Assembly: GCA_947632115.1 (NCBI GenBank)
Contig: CANROB010000017.1
Location: forward strand, 1 to 32,584
Reading direction: 5' to 3'
DNA length: 32,584 nucleotides
Source: an uncultured Bacilli bacterium
GTDB lineage: Bacteria; Bacillota_I; Bacilli_A; RF39; UBA660
Within the stretch, counting starts at the first letter, position 1, and each line of letters starts with the position of its first letter. Of the stretch, positions 1-6,767 are shown in pieces. The notes under the pieces were generated by a model. It did not search any database, was not told the origin of the DNA, and saw only the letters and a list, made by a program, of their open reading frames with translations. A program made the translations under genes and the position numbers.

Positions 1-73
1 AAATATAAATAGAAAGGGATCAATCAATAAGAAATTAATTAATATTTCTATAAGATTGATTATACGTGATTTT

Positions 74-1174
74 ATGAGCTTAACAGCAGGAATTGTAGGT
101 TTACCAAATGTTGGAAAATCTACTTTGTTTAATGCCATTACAAAGAAAAATATTTTAGCGGCTAATTATCCTTTTGCCACGATTGATCCAAATGTTGGAA
201 TTGTAACAGTTCCAGATAATAGACTAGATTTTTTAAATAATCTTTATAAACCCGCTAGTTTAGTTCCTACGACATTTGAGTTTACGGACATTGCAGGTCT
301 AGTAAAGGGGGCTTCAACTGGTGAAGGATTAGGAAATAAATTCCTTTCCCACATTCGGGAAGTAGATGCTATTGTTGAGGTAGTTCGCTGCTTTGAAGAT
401 AAGAATATCATTCATGTAGAAAATACGGTAGATCCTATCCGTGACATAGAGATTATTGAAGTAGAACTTATTTTAGCGGATTTAGAGATTATTGAAAATC
501 GTATCAATAAGATTGGTAAAAAAGCAATGCTATCTCAAGATAAAGAAATTAAAAAAGAAGCAGAACTTTTAAACCGTTTAAAAAGTGCCCTAGAAGCAAA
601 TCAGACAATCCGTAGTCTAGATTTAGAAGAGGAAGAATTAAAAATGATTAAAGCATTTAATCTTCTTACGGCTAAACCAATTATTTATATGGCTAATGTT
701 TCTGAGGATGATCTTTTAGAGGGAACGAATAATTATGTTGAAAAAGTAAAAGAGTATGCTATGAAATCTCAATCTGGCGTTATTGTTGTCTGTGCGAAAA
801 TAGAGGCAGAATTAAGTGATTTAGCACCAGAAGAAAAACAAGCCTTTTTGGAAGAATTAGGAGTTCAAGAAAGTGGCCTCGATCAACTTATTCGTGCGAC
901 TTATTCTCTTTTGGGATTAGAAACATTTTTTACAGCAGGATCAGATGAAGTTCGGGCATGGACTTTTAAAACAGGAATGAAGGCTCCACAATGTGCTGGT
1001 ATCATTCATACAGACTTTGAGAGAGGCTTCATTAAAGCCGAAGTCATGAGTTATGAAGACTTAGAAAAGTATGGAAGTGAAAAAACCGTCAAAGAAGCTG
1101 GAAAGATGCGATTAGAAGGAAAAGATTATCTCATGAAGGATGGAGATATCTGCTATTTCCGATTTAATGTATAA
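74..1174 (+). CDS. ychF: Ribosome-binding ATPase YchF (Obg-family P-loop)
   Basis: Encodes 366 residues with the YchF signature: a Walker A loop at residues 9-17 (GLPNVGKST), the phrase [13 protein letters not shown] after it, a G3-like segment around [12 protein letters not shown], and the NVSE box that replaces the guanine-specific NKxD, which in this family makes the protein prefer ATP. The last 80 or so residues form the TGS domain ([18 protein letters not shown]). YchF binds ribosomes and is linked to stress and translation control. The start was set at the ATG at 74, because family members begin [12 protein letters not shown]; an in-frame TTG at 56 would add six residues. No clear Shine-Dalgarno precedes 74. 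In Bacillota ychF commonly lies just upstream of rpsF, as here with two genes inserted. Length is normal for the family. Confidence 0.95.
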   Translation: MSLTAGIVGLPNVGKSTLFNAITKKNILAANYPFATIDPNVGIVTVPDNRLDFLNNLYKPASLVPTTFEFTDIAGLVKGASTGEGLGNKFLSHIREVDAIVEVVRCFEDKNIIHVENTVDPIRDIEIIEVELILADLEIIENRINKIGKKAMLSQDKEIKKEAELLNRLKSALEANQTIRSLDLEEEELKMIKAFNLLTAKPIIYMANVSEDDLLEGTNNYVEKVKEYAMKSQSGVIVVCAKIEAELSDLAPEEKQAFLEELGVQESGLDQLIRATYSLLGLETFFTAGSDEVRAWTFKTGMKAPQCAGIIHTDFERGFIKAEVMSYEDLEKYGSEKTVKEAGKMRLEGKDYLMKDGDICYFRFNV

Positions 1175-1175
1175 A

Positions 1176-1206
1176 AAAATTCTCACATTATTCTTGTGAG
1201 AATTTT
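1176..1206. terminator. Bidirectional terminator between ychF and the convergent unknown gene
   Basis: A perfect 12-bp stem (1176-1187 with 1195-1206) carries an A-run on its left flank and a T-run on its right, so it can end transcription from both sides. The stop codon of the minus-strand gene lies in the loop. Confidence 0.85.
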
Positions 1207-1745
1207 GTTTGCCCAATAATCGATTTAACCATGACATGAGTACCCTTACGAAGATTGACATGCTCTAATAATTTAAAGGTATCTAATCGATTTTGTATTT
1301 CTAGGATAGTAGGGGAAGTAAATTCAACTTTATTTTCTTTAAATCCACCGAAATGATGATGATAAAGATACTCAACTAAAAGCTTTAAAAGTTGCTGGTC
1401 TGGTTCTTCTATATGAATAGAGATTTCCTCTTGTCCGTGAAGTCTAATAATATCAATTAAGAAAGTAGCATTGGTTATCTCTAATTTTACACTTGTTCCA
1501 TTTTTTAATGTCACAAGATGGTTTTGCCAGAAGATTTGCCGAGGGCTATTTTTGGTTTCTTTTAAAGAAATAGATCCGTTGGTAACCACTTTTTCCAGGA
1601 GTGATTTTCCTTCTAACATTCCAGCACTCATGAAAAACTCGCCATCTAGTGGATGTTCTAAGACATGACAATTTTTATATTTCGAGCATATTTCCTTTTT
1701 ATATTCTTCTAGGGAACAACCATTATTGGTCTTTAAACTTTCCAT
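1188..1745 (-). CDS. Unknown soluble protein, 185 residues
   Basis: I do not recognise this protein. It has no signal peptide and no membrane segment and is mixed alpha/beta in character. The middle carries two consecutive histidine-rich points: an RLHGQEEISIHIEEP stretch near residues 102-116 and a YLYHHHFGG stretch near residues 126-134. Three cysteines sit in the first 26 residues. The ATG at 1745 is preceded by AGGTGA at a suitable distance and by a good promoter (1765-1793), so the gene looks real and expressed alone. It is convergent with ychF and divergent from the membrane glycosyltransferase. A small ORF on the opposite strand (1471-1668) is a shadow. No function is proposed. Confidence 0.75.
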   Translation of the reverse strand: MESLKTNNGCSLEEYKKEICSKYKNCHVLEHPLDGEFFMSAGMLEGKSLLEKVVTNGSISLKETKNSPRQIFWQNHLVTLKNGTSVKLEITNATFLIDIIRLHGQEEISIHIEEPDQQLLKLLVEYLYHHHFGGFKENKVEFTSPTILEIQNRLDTFKLLEHVNLRKGTHVMVKSIIGQTKFSQE

Positions 1746-1764
1746 TTTTTCACCTGCAAGCGGT

Positions 1765-1793
1765 ATTATAGCAAATCACGTGGAAAAACACAA
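1765..1793 (-). promoter_or_regulatory. Promoter of the unknown minus-strand gene
   Basis: Read on the minus strand: TTGTGT (1793-1788), a 17-bp spacer, then TATAAT (1770-1765), about 20 bp before the start codon. Confidence 0.75.
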
Positions 1794-1808
1794 ATCCATA
1801 AAAGAAGT

Positions 1809-1837
1809 TTGTTGCTATCTAAAAGACATGTTATAAT
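1809..1837 (+). promoter_or_regulatory. Promoter of the membrane glycosyltransferase gene
   Basis: TTGTTG, 17-bp spacer, TATAAT, followed by a TAGGTGA ribosome binding site before the ATG at 1853. It is arranged back to back with the promoter at 1765-1793; only 15 bp separate the two -35 boxes. Confidence 0.75.
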
Positions 1838-1852
1838 GAAATAGGTGAAAAT

Positions 1853-3409
1853 ATGCAGTTGATAGAAAAGAATAGAGAAAAGATAGCTGTTTTTGGCTTT
1901 TGCTTTTTCATTTCCTTTATTATTTTAATGTTAACTAGTAAATGTTCTTTTTTGTATCCGATGAACGATTGGGTAGATGCGAATGCGTTTTTTACTGTTG
2001 GAAAGGGAATGTTTCGTGGCATTGTACCATATTTAGATGTTTTTGAACAAAAAGGACCATTTCTTTATTTCATATATGGTATTGGGTCTTTATTCTCCCA
2101 TACTACATTCTTAGGAGTCTTTTTTTTAGAAGTCCTTTTTTGGGCTTTTGCTCTTTATTATGTTTATAAAATAATAAACCTATTTGTTCATAAGAATTGG
2201 GCATATGTACTTATTCCTCTTTTCACTGTTTTATTATGTGTTGATCAAAGTTTTGTTCATGGCGGATCTGCTGAAGAGTTTTGTTTACCTTTTCTTTTTT
2301 TCACGTTATATTCTTTTTTAAAATATTTTCAAAATAAAGAAATTTCTAATAGAAGTCTTTTTTTGATGGGACTATGTGCGGGATTCGTTTTGTTAATTAA
2401 ATTTAACATATTAGGATTTTGGTTTATGGTTATGGCCACCTTATTTTTTAATTTGTTGATTGATAAAAAATATAAAAAAGCATTTCTTTCTTGCTTTGTG
2501 TTTTTAGGAGGCATGGCTTTACCATTTCTAATATTTCTGATTTACTTTGCTATTTGTGGTGGTGTAAAAGAATTTATTCATGTATATTTCGTAGTCAATA
2601 TGACAAACTATGCATCTACCTCTTCTCTTTGGGAACGGTTATCTTTTATTTTTGGTAACTATGAAGCGATGTTACTATCAAAAAATCTTTTCATCTTTTT
2701 TGCCGTTTACTTATTTCCAATTTTAGTCTTTCTTTTAAAATGGGATATGCGTGGAAAAGTTTCTTTAATACTTGCTTATATAGGAACTATTCTAGGAATC
2801 TTTTGGGGGATGGTAGCAATACCTTACTATATTTTCCCATGTCTTGTATTTGGATTATTTTCTTTTATTGCTTTATCCAGTCTTCTAGAACGTTATTTTA
2901 CCAACAAAGTTTTGTTTTATTTATCTATTTGTTCAACAGTAACTTCTATTGTCTTAGCTTATTTTTTTGCGAATTATGCGAGTTTCCGATTGGTATCTAA
3001 AAATGATTTAATACAATATGAGTATGCAGAAATTTTAAAAGAATATGATCATCCGACTTTGGTTAACATGGGATTTTTAGATATGGGATTATATACAACC
3101 GCTAATCTAGTTCCTTCTACCTATTACTTTGAACTTCAAAATTTAGATTATGATAAATATCCTTATAATATGGATAGTTTTCAGGAATATATCAAAAACA
3201 AAACGACGATGTTTATTCTTTATTCTACAGTTTATTCTATAGAAGAGTTGCAAAAAGAAGAACCACTTTTATTTGAAAATTATGAATTACTTGCAAAAAG
3301 AGGCTATCTGTTTGAGGATGATGAGTCGCTTTCTAAAAGAGGTTATTTATTTGAGAAGCTAGATAGGAATGCTTATTTGTTTAAAAGAAAAGAGAATGAA
3401 AAAGAGTAA
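1853..3409 (+). CDS. Polytopic GT-C family glycosyltransferase-like membrane protein
   Basis: Encodes 518 residues with roughly ten hydrophobic segments. The loop after the first segment holds the pattern WVDANAFFTVGKGM followed by VPYLDVFEQKGPFLYFIY. An acidic residue there plus the G-K-G-M, P-Y and EQKGP elements is typical of dolichyl-phosphate-mannose transferase-like (GT39/ArnT-type) proteins that use a lipid-linked sugar on the outer membrane face. In Bacillota such proteins decorate cell-wall polymers or lipids; the substrate cannot be read here. The C-terminal 120 residues are soluble and end in a short 13-residue duplication (KRGYLFE). The gene is monocistronic, with its own promoter and no obvious terminator before the rpsF promoter. 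Confidence 0.7.
   Translation: MQLIEKNREKIAVFGFCFFISFIILMLTSKCSFLYPMNDWVDANAFFTVGKGMFRGIVPYLDVFEQKGPFLYFIYGIGSLFSHTTFLGVFFLEVLFWAFALYYVYKIINLFVHKNWAYVLIPLFTVLLCVDQSFVHGGSAEEFCLPFLFFTLYSFLKYFQNKEISNRSLFLMGLCAGFVLLIKFNILGFWFMVMATLFFNLLIDKKYKKAFLSCFVFLGGMALPFLIFLIYFAICGGVKEFIHVYFVVNMTNYASTSSLWERLSFIFGNYEAMLLSKNLFIFFAVYLFPILVFLLKWDMRGKVSLILAYIGTILGIFWGMVAIPYYIFPCLVFGLFSFIALSSLLERYFTNKVLFYLSICSTVTSIVLAYFFANYASFRLVSKNDLIQYEYAEILKEYDHPTLVNMGFLDMGLYTTANLVPSTYYFELQNLDYDKYPYNMDSFQEYIKNKTTMFILYSTVYSIEELQKEEPLLFENYELLAKRGYLFEDDESLSKRGYLFEKLDRNAYLFKRKENEKE
3296..3373 (+). repeat. 39-bp tandem duplication at the 3' end of the glycosyltransferase gene
   Basis: Two 39-nt units starting at 3296 and 3335 each encode a 13-residue segment beginning KRGYLFE. 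A shortened third trace (AYLFK) follows at 3371. The units differ at several bases, so the duplication is not very recent. Confidence 0.75.
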
Positions 3410-3443
3410 TCGATTCTAATAAAAAATAAAGTAAAAATTTTTA

Positions 3444-3472
3444 TTTACAAAATGGTTTTTATTTGCTATAAT
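3444..3472 (+). promoter_or_regulatory. Promoter of the rpsF-ssb-rpsR operon
   Basis: TTTACA, 17-bp spacer, TATAAT with an extended -10 TG (3464-3465). About 64 bp lie between the -10 box and the start codon, leaving room for a structured leader. Confidence 0.85.
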
Positions 3473-3479
3473 CTTAAGC

Positions 3480-3510
3480 GAGTAAGCAATTACTCCTTGC
3501 CTGAAAAGGC
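3480..3510 (+). promoter_or_regulatory. Structured leader of rpsF, candidate ribosomal-protein autoregulatory site
   Basis: Two small hairpins can be drawn between the promoter and the ribosome binding site. GAGTAA pairs with TTACTC around a GCAA tetraloop (3480-3495), and GCC pairs with GGC (3499-3510). Leaders of rpsF operons in many bacteria bind the S6:S18 pair. I did not find the full conserved bulge of that motif, so the regulatory role is inferred from position only. Confidence 0.35.
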
Positions 3511-3535
3511 CAAAGACCATAAGGAGGTGTAAAAA

Positions 3536-3838
3536 ATGAGAAATTATGAAATTATGTTTATCGTAAAGCCAACTTTAGCGGAAGCAGAAATCTCTAAAGT
3601 TGCTGATAGTTTCAAAGCAACTCTAGAAACAAAAGGTAGTAAGGTTACTAGCGTTGATGCTTGGGGACAAAGAGCATTGGCATACGATATCAAAAAAGGA
3701 TCAGAAGTTTTCAAGAGTGGATATTATTATGTATTCGAAGTAGAAGCTCAAGATGATGCTGGCGTAAAAGAATTTGATCGTTTAGCAGGAATTAGTTCCG
3801 ATATTGTTAGACACTTAATTATTAGAAAAGAAGACTAA
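3536..3838 (+). CDS. rpsF: Small-subunit ribosomal protein S6
   Basis: 100 residues, the usual family length, beginning MRNYEIMFIVKPTL as in most bacterial S6 proteins, with the conserved WGQRALAYDIKK strand-turn and a VRHLIIRK end. S6 binds 16S rRNA together with S18 on the platform of the small subunit, and the S18 gene is two genes downstream in the same operon. The ribosome binding site is AAGGAGGTG. First gene of a three-gene operon that follows the standard Bacillota order S6, single-strand binding protein, S18. Confidence 0.98.
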   Translation: MRNYEIMFIVKPTLAEAEISKVADSFKATLETKGSKVTSVDAWGQRALAYDIKKGSEVFKSGYYYVFEVEAQDDAGVKEFDRLAGISSDIVRHLIIRKED

Positions 3839-3852
3839 GAAAGAGGGATCCT

Positions 3853-4305
3853 ATGAATAAAGTTTTATTAGTAGGTAGAATTACTGCTAAACCAGAATTG
3901 AGATATACAAATTCTAATACGGCATTCTTACGCTTTACGGTTGCAGTAAATCGTACGTTTACGAATGCAGATGGAAAAAGAGATGCTGATTTTATCAATG
4001 TTGTTGCTTGGAGAAAACAAGCAGAGACCATTGCTAAGTTTTTTGATAAAGGAAACTTAATTGGCATTGAAGGAAGATTACAAACTGGAAGTTATGATGA
4101 TAGAGATGGCAATAAGAGATATACGATGGATGTTGCTTTGGATAATTTTGAATTTGTAGAAGGAAAAAATAAATCACAAGCAGATTCTTCTAGTTTCTCT
4201 GAACCTAGTCCATATGATTATCAAGATAATAGCGTTAGTGTTGAAAACGATCCTTTTGCTGAATATGGGGATTCTGTTTCCATTGACGATAACTTCCTAG
4301 ATTAA
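3853..4305 (+). CDS. ssb: Single-stranded DNA-binding protein
   Basis: 150 residues. An OB-fold (about residues 1-107) has the family pattern MNKVLLVGRITAKPELRYT, FTVAVNR and FINVVAWRKQAE. It is followed by a disordered acidic linker rich in serine and aspartate. SSB coats single-stranded DNA in replication and repair and recruits partner enzymes through its last residues. Here the tip reads SIDDNFLD, lacking the usual D-D-x-P-F ending: the aromatic residue is third from the end and no proline precedes it. It sits between rpsF and rpsR, 14 nt after rpsF, the classic position of the housekeeping copy. Confidence 0.97.
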   Translation: MNKVLLVGRITAKPELRYTNSNTAFLRFTVAVNRTFTNADGKRDADFINVVAWRKQAETIAKFFDKGNLIGIEGRLQTGSYDDRDGNKRYTMDVALDNFEFVEGKNKSQADSSSFSEPSPYDYQDNSVSVENDPFAEYGDSVSIDDNFLD

Positions 4306-4319
4306 AGGAGGAATAAAAC

Positions 4320-4538
4320 ATGGCAGAATTTTATAGAAAAAAGAAAAAAGTTTGTCAAATGTGTACTGGAAAAGACGTAGATTATAAAAACGTTGAAGTT
4401 ATTAAGAAATATGTTAGCGCAGATAAAGGAAAGATTTTACCAAGAAGAATTACTGGAAACTGTGCTAAACACCAAAGATATGTAGCAACGCAAGTAAAGT
4501 ATGCTCGTTACATGGCTTTAATTCCATTCACAAAATAA
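4320..4538 (+). CDS. rpsR: Small-subunit ribosomal protein S18, zinc-binding form
   Basis: 72 residues with the S18 core [17 protein letters not shown] and a basic start. Cys12-x2-Cys15 and Cys48-x2-His51 form the zinc-ligand set of the C+ version of S18, which low-zinc-adapted paralogues lack. It partners S6 on the small-subunit platform. The ribosome binding site AAAGGAGGAA lies 8 bp from the ATG. Last gene of the operon, followed directly by a terminator whose stem includes the stop codon's final bases. Confidence 0.97.
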   Translation: MAEFYRKKKKVCQMCTGKDVDYKNVEVIKKYVSADKGKILPRRITGNCAKHQRYVATQVKYARYMALIPFTK

Positions 4539-4562
4539 GAAGCAAAAAAATGCTTCTTTTTT
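4537..4562 (+). terminator. Terminator of the rpsF operon
   Basis: Stem AAGAAGCA (4537-4544) with TGCTTCTT (4551-4558), six-base A loop, then a T-run. Confidence 0.85.
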
Positions 4563-4581
4563 CTTTTTTTCTCTCATATTG

Positions 4582-4590
4582 TGCTATAAT
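4582..4590 (+). promoter_or_regulatory. Extended -10 promoter of the small membrane protein gene
   Basis: TGC directly before TATAAT; no convincing -35 box at the right distance because the upstream DNA is the T-run of the terminator. Confidence 0.6.
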
Positions 4591-4615
4591 AAAAGTAACA
4601 ATAGGAGGGTACGGT

Positions 4616-4837
4616 ATGAGAAAGAGTTTAGAGGAAAAAATTGATGATTCTTGGCTACAGGTATGGAAAAGTGTTGCTTTAAATATTTTATTTGCGGTAT
4701 GTCTTTATAAAATTCATACGATTGAAGCAATTTTCATTTTCTTACCATTATTGATTTGTACATTAATTACAACTTATGATTGGTTAGATCGAATTGAGTT
4801 TATGAAAAAAGAAATAGCTGCATTAGAAGAAAAATAA
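4616..4837 (+). CDS. Small two-helix membrane protein, unknown
   Basis: 73 residues from the ATG at 4616, which has the ribosome binding site AGGAGGG seven bases upstream and sits about 25 bp after an extended -10 box. A longer in-frame reading from 4550 would begin inside the terminator and upstream of the promoter, so it is rejected. Two hydrophobic segments (about residues 19-33 and 40-53) are separated by a short loop, and the protein ends in a charged helix (RIEFMKKEIAALEEK). I do not recognise the family. It is followed by a terminator shared with gpsA on the other strand. Confidence 0.7.
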   Translation: MRKSLEEKIDDSWLQVWKSVALNILFAVCLYKIHTIEAIFIFLPLLICTLITTYDWLDRIEFMKKEIAALEEK

Positions 4838-4866
4838 AAACAAGGTTTCTTCCTTGTTTTTTTGTT
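4836..4866. terminator. Bidirectional terminator between the small membrane protein gene and gpsA
   Basis: AAAAACAAGG (4836-4845) pairs with CCTTGTTTTT (4852-4861), with an A-run on one side and a T-run on the other. Confidence 0.8.
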
Positions 4867-4869
4867 TTT

Positions 4870-5841
4870 TTATTTTTCGATTAAAAAAGTAAGTAAGTCT
4901 TCTATAGGTCTATCGTGATAAATAATATCATTAATTAAGTCAATAATAGGCATATGTACATTTTTATCTTTAATGAGCTGATAAATGGCTTTCAGGGTAT
5001 ATAATCCTTCAATGGTAGTAGTTTCCATGTAGTTTTCAATAACCCTTTTAGGTTGCTTGGAACCGATTAATCTACCAAAAGAAAAGTTACGACTTTTGGT
5101 ACTGGTACAAGTAAGAAGAATATCACCGAATCCAGCAAAGGATAAAATCGTTTTTTTATCTCCTCCTAGGGCATCGATTAATTCTTTAATATCGTTTAAG
5201 GATTCTGTAATTAACATGGCTTGAGTAGAAATAGGAAGACCCATACCATCTAGAATACCTGCGGCAATAGCGATGACGTTTTTGATACTTCCACAGATTT
5301 CAATGCCTAGAATATCTTCTGTTTCTCGTAATTTAATATGGGCATTTTGAAAAGCCTTTTTGATAATTTGAACAGTTTCTTGATTGGTACTAGCTAGGGA
5401 AAGACCAACTGGTACTTTATTAGCGACATCAATCGCAAAAGATGGCCCAGAGATGACACCTACATGATTCGTTTTGATATACCTTCTAAAGACATCATGA
5501 ACAAATTGACAAGAGTCCCTCTCAATTCCTTTAGAAGCAATGCAGACATGTTGATTCTCCTTAAAATATTTTGACAATTCCTTAGATACATCATCCACAA
5601 AAGCAGCGGGAACAGCAATTAAAATGACTTCTTTTCCATTCACGGTTTTTTCGAAATTCGTAGAAATTTTGATATTCTCAGGGATAACAATATTAGGTAA
5701 ATTGGGACTTACTCTTTTTTGATCTAGATAATTAGCTTCTTCTTCAAACTTAGTCCACATTTCTACTTTATGACCATTTTCTTCTAAAATAAGCGCTAAA
5801 GCAATACCAAAAGCACCTGTTCCTAACACACCAATCTTCAT
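4870..5841 (-). CDS. gpsA: NAD(P)-dependent glycerol-3-phosphate dehydrogenase
   Basis: 323 residues when started at the ATG at 5841, which gives the expected MKIGVLGTGAFG nucleotide-binding start (GTGAFG loop at residues 7-12). The ATG is preceded by GGTGA and by a TATAAT box at 5862-5857; a longer reading from 5910 would start upstream of that box. Further family marks are VGVISGPSFAIDV, the catalytic-lysine segment CGSIKNVIAIAAGI, and AGFGDILLTCTSTKSRN. The enzyme reduces dihydroxyacetone phosphate to sn-glycerol 3-phosphate in the cytosol, the backbone for phospholipid synthesis. It stands alone on the minus strand with its own promoter. Confidence 0.95.
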   Translation of the reverse strand: MKIGVLGTGAFGIALALILEENGHKVEMWTKFEEEANYLDQKRVSPNLPNIVIPENIKISTNFEKTVNGKEVILIAVPAAFVDDVSKELSKYFKENQHVCIASKGIERDSCQFVHDVFRRYIKTNHVGVISGPSFAIDVANKVPVGLSLASTNQETVQIIKKAFQNAHIKLRETEDILGIEICGSIKNVIAIAAGILDGMGLPISTQAMLITESLNDIKELIDALGGDKKTILSFAGFGDILLTCTSTKSRNFSFGRLIGSKQPKRVIENYMETTTIEGLYTLKAIYQLIKDKNVHMPIIDLINDIIYHDRPIEDLLTFLIEK

Positions 5842-5856
5842 TTTATCACCAAGTCT

Positions 5857-5886
5857 ATTATAACATCTTTTGTTCTTCAAAAACAA
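5857..5886 (-). promoter_or_regulatory. Promoter of gpsA
   Basis: On the minus strand, TTGTTT (5886-5881), 18-bp spacer, TATAAT (5862-5857). The -35 box lies just past the stop codon of the upstream small gene. Confidence 0.65.
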
Positions 5887-5887
5887 A

Positions 5888-6169
5888 TCAGTATTTTTGA
5901 ACTTCCGCATTTACTTTTTCCATACTTCTTTTTAATACATCGATAGAAGAGTTATTATTCACAATAGGGGGAGTTGCTGTTTGATTGTTATTATTGTTGA
6001 TAACTTGTTGTTGTGCGGAGTTGGTACATAGAACTTGTCCAATCATCATAAACCAGTTTCCAATAGAGTTTTGCTCAGCAGGATTTAAATCATCAATCAG
6101 TAAAAAGCCAATTAAAATAGCGCTAATGGTAAAGGCATCGGCAGGAACTTTAGAAAGATTATTCGGCAT
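5888..6169 (-). CDS. Unknown small protein with a hydrophobic N-terminal half and an Asn/Gln-rich tail
   Basis: 93 residues from the ATG at 6169, chosen because AGGTG lies five bases upstream; an ATG at 6184 without a ribosome binding site would add five residues. The first half (VPADAFTISAILIGFLLIDDL then EQNSIGNWFMMIGQVLCTNSAQQQ) has the pattern of short Bacillota proteins in which a helix with an N-A-x-G-N-W motif follows a hydrophobic stretch; their role is not known to me. A low-complexity region with a run of five asparagines and a proline-containing stretch precedes a charged C-terminal helix. It lies 46 bases upstream of gpsA on the same strand and may be partly co-transcribed with it. 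Confidence 0.65.
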   Translation of the reverse strand: MPNNLSKVPADAFTISAILIGFLLIDDLNPAEQNSIGNWFMMIGQVLCTNSAQQQVINNNNNQTATPPIVNNNSSIDVLKRSMEKVNAEVQKY

Positions 6170-6216
6170 AAAATCACCTATCATAATAATATTATGTTTC
6201 GATATTTTGATTTTTC

Positions 6217-6225
6217 TGCTAAAAT
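6217..6225 (+). promoter_or_regulatory. Extended -10 promoter for the HNH-like gene
   Basis: TGC followed by TAAAAT about 19 bp before the ATG at 6244; the -35 region is weak. Confidence 0.45.
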
Positions 6226-6243
6226 GATAGTAGGGGATAAGGT

Positions 6244-6696
6244 ATGAAGTATATATTAAAGATAATGATTGATAAATATAATGTTTCTAAATTTGATTGG
6301 ATGCATTATCGTATTACAAAGATTAACCCGATGACCTATCATCATATTGTAAAAAAGGAACATGGCGGTAAAGAAACTTTTGCAAATGGAGCACTTCTTA
6401 CCTTATTTGCGCAACAATATCTTCATTTAATTGAAGAGTACGATCTTTTGATTTATAAAGAAATAAATGAAATCTTTTTGGAAATTAACCGGCAGGGATT
6501 TCATCCAACAAAGGAACAAGAGAAACGCGTTGAAGAAAAACTAGTAGAGTTTGAAACAAAGTATTTTCAAGAATTACGAAAAAGAAAAAAAGTAGGTAAA
6601 CATGAAAAGTTTAATCCTACCATGGAACGACAATATCGACAAGAAGGACAATACGAAAAAAGAAAAACAAAAAGATATGCGAAAAGCCAAAAATGA
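6244..6696 (+). CDS. HNH-endonuclease-like small basic protein
   Basis: 150 residues. Residues 29-65 read as a degenerate beta-beta-alpha-metal motif: a His pair (His33-His34), a Gly-Gly turn, Asn48, and a final His61 in QQYLHLIE. This follows the H-(x)n-N-(x)n-H spacing of HNH nucleases, but no zinc-ribbon cysteines flank it. The C-terminal 50 residues are strongly basic (RKRKKVGKHEK and RKTKRYAKSQK) and could bind nucleic acid. The start is supported by AAGG and an extended -10 box. Its target is unknown, and it could instead be a non-catalytic relative. The stop codon is TGA, inside an 18-bp palindrome. Confidence 0.6.
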   Translation: MKYILKIMIDKYNVSKFDWMHYRITKINPMTYHHIVKKEHGGKETFANGALLTLFAQQYLHLIEEYDLLIYKEINEIFLEINRQGFHPTKEQEKRVEEKLVEFETKYFQELRKRKKVGKHEKFNPTMERQYRQEGQYEKRKTKRYAKSQK

Positions 6697-6709
6697 AAAT
6701 ATTTTCATT
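6692..6709. repeat. 18-bp perfect palindrome at the end of the HNH-like gene
   Basis: AATGAAAAT followed at once by its exact reverse complement. It covers the TGA stop codon and overlaps the first bases of the -35 box of the next gene. It could be a protein-binding site; a loopless palindrome is a poor intrinsic terminator. Confidence 0.6.
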
Positions 6710-6736
6710 GAAAATAGGCAAAAAATGTAGTATTAT
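6708..6736 (+). promoter_or_regulatory. Promoter of the acidic repeat protein operon
   Basis: TTGAAA, 17-bp spacer, TATTAT, followed by ATAGGAGA before the ATG at 6768. Confidence 0.7.
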
Positions 6737-6767
6737 GTTGATAGTATGAAAAATAGGAGATGGACAA

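Noticed and set aside
1..73. 7-bp inverted repeat (19-25 with 54-60) and a TATAAG box before ychF
   Set aside because: Too short and AT-rich to separate from chance, and no matching -35 box could be seen; the upstream context is cut by the window edge.
4550..4615. Longer start for the small membrane protein
   Set aside because: The extension begins in the terminator hairpin of rpsR and upstream of the promoter; the ATG at 4616 has a strong ribosome binding site.
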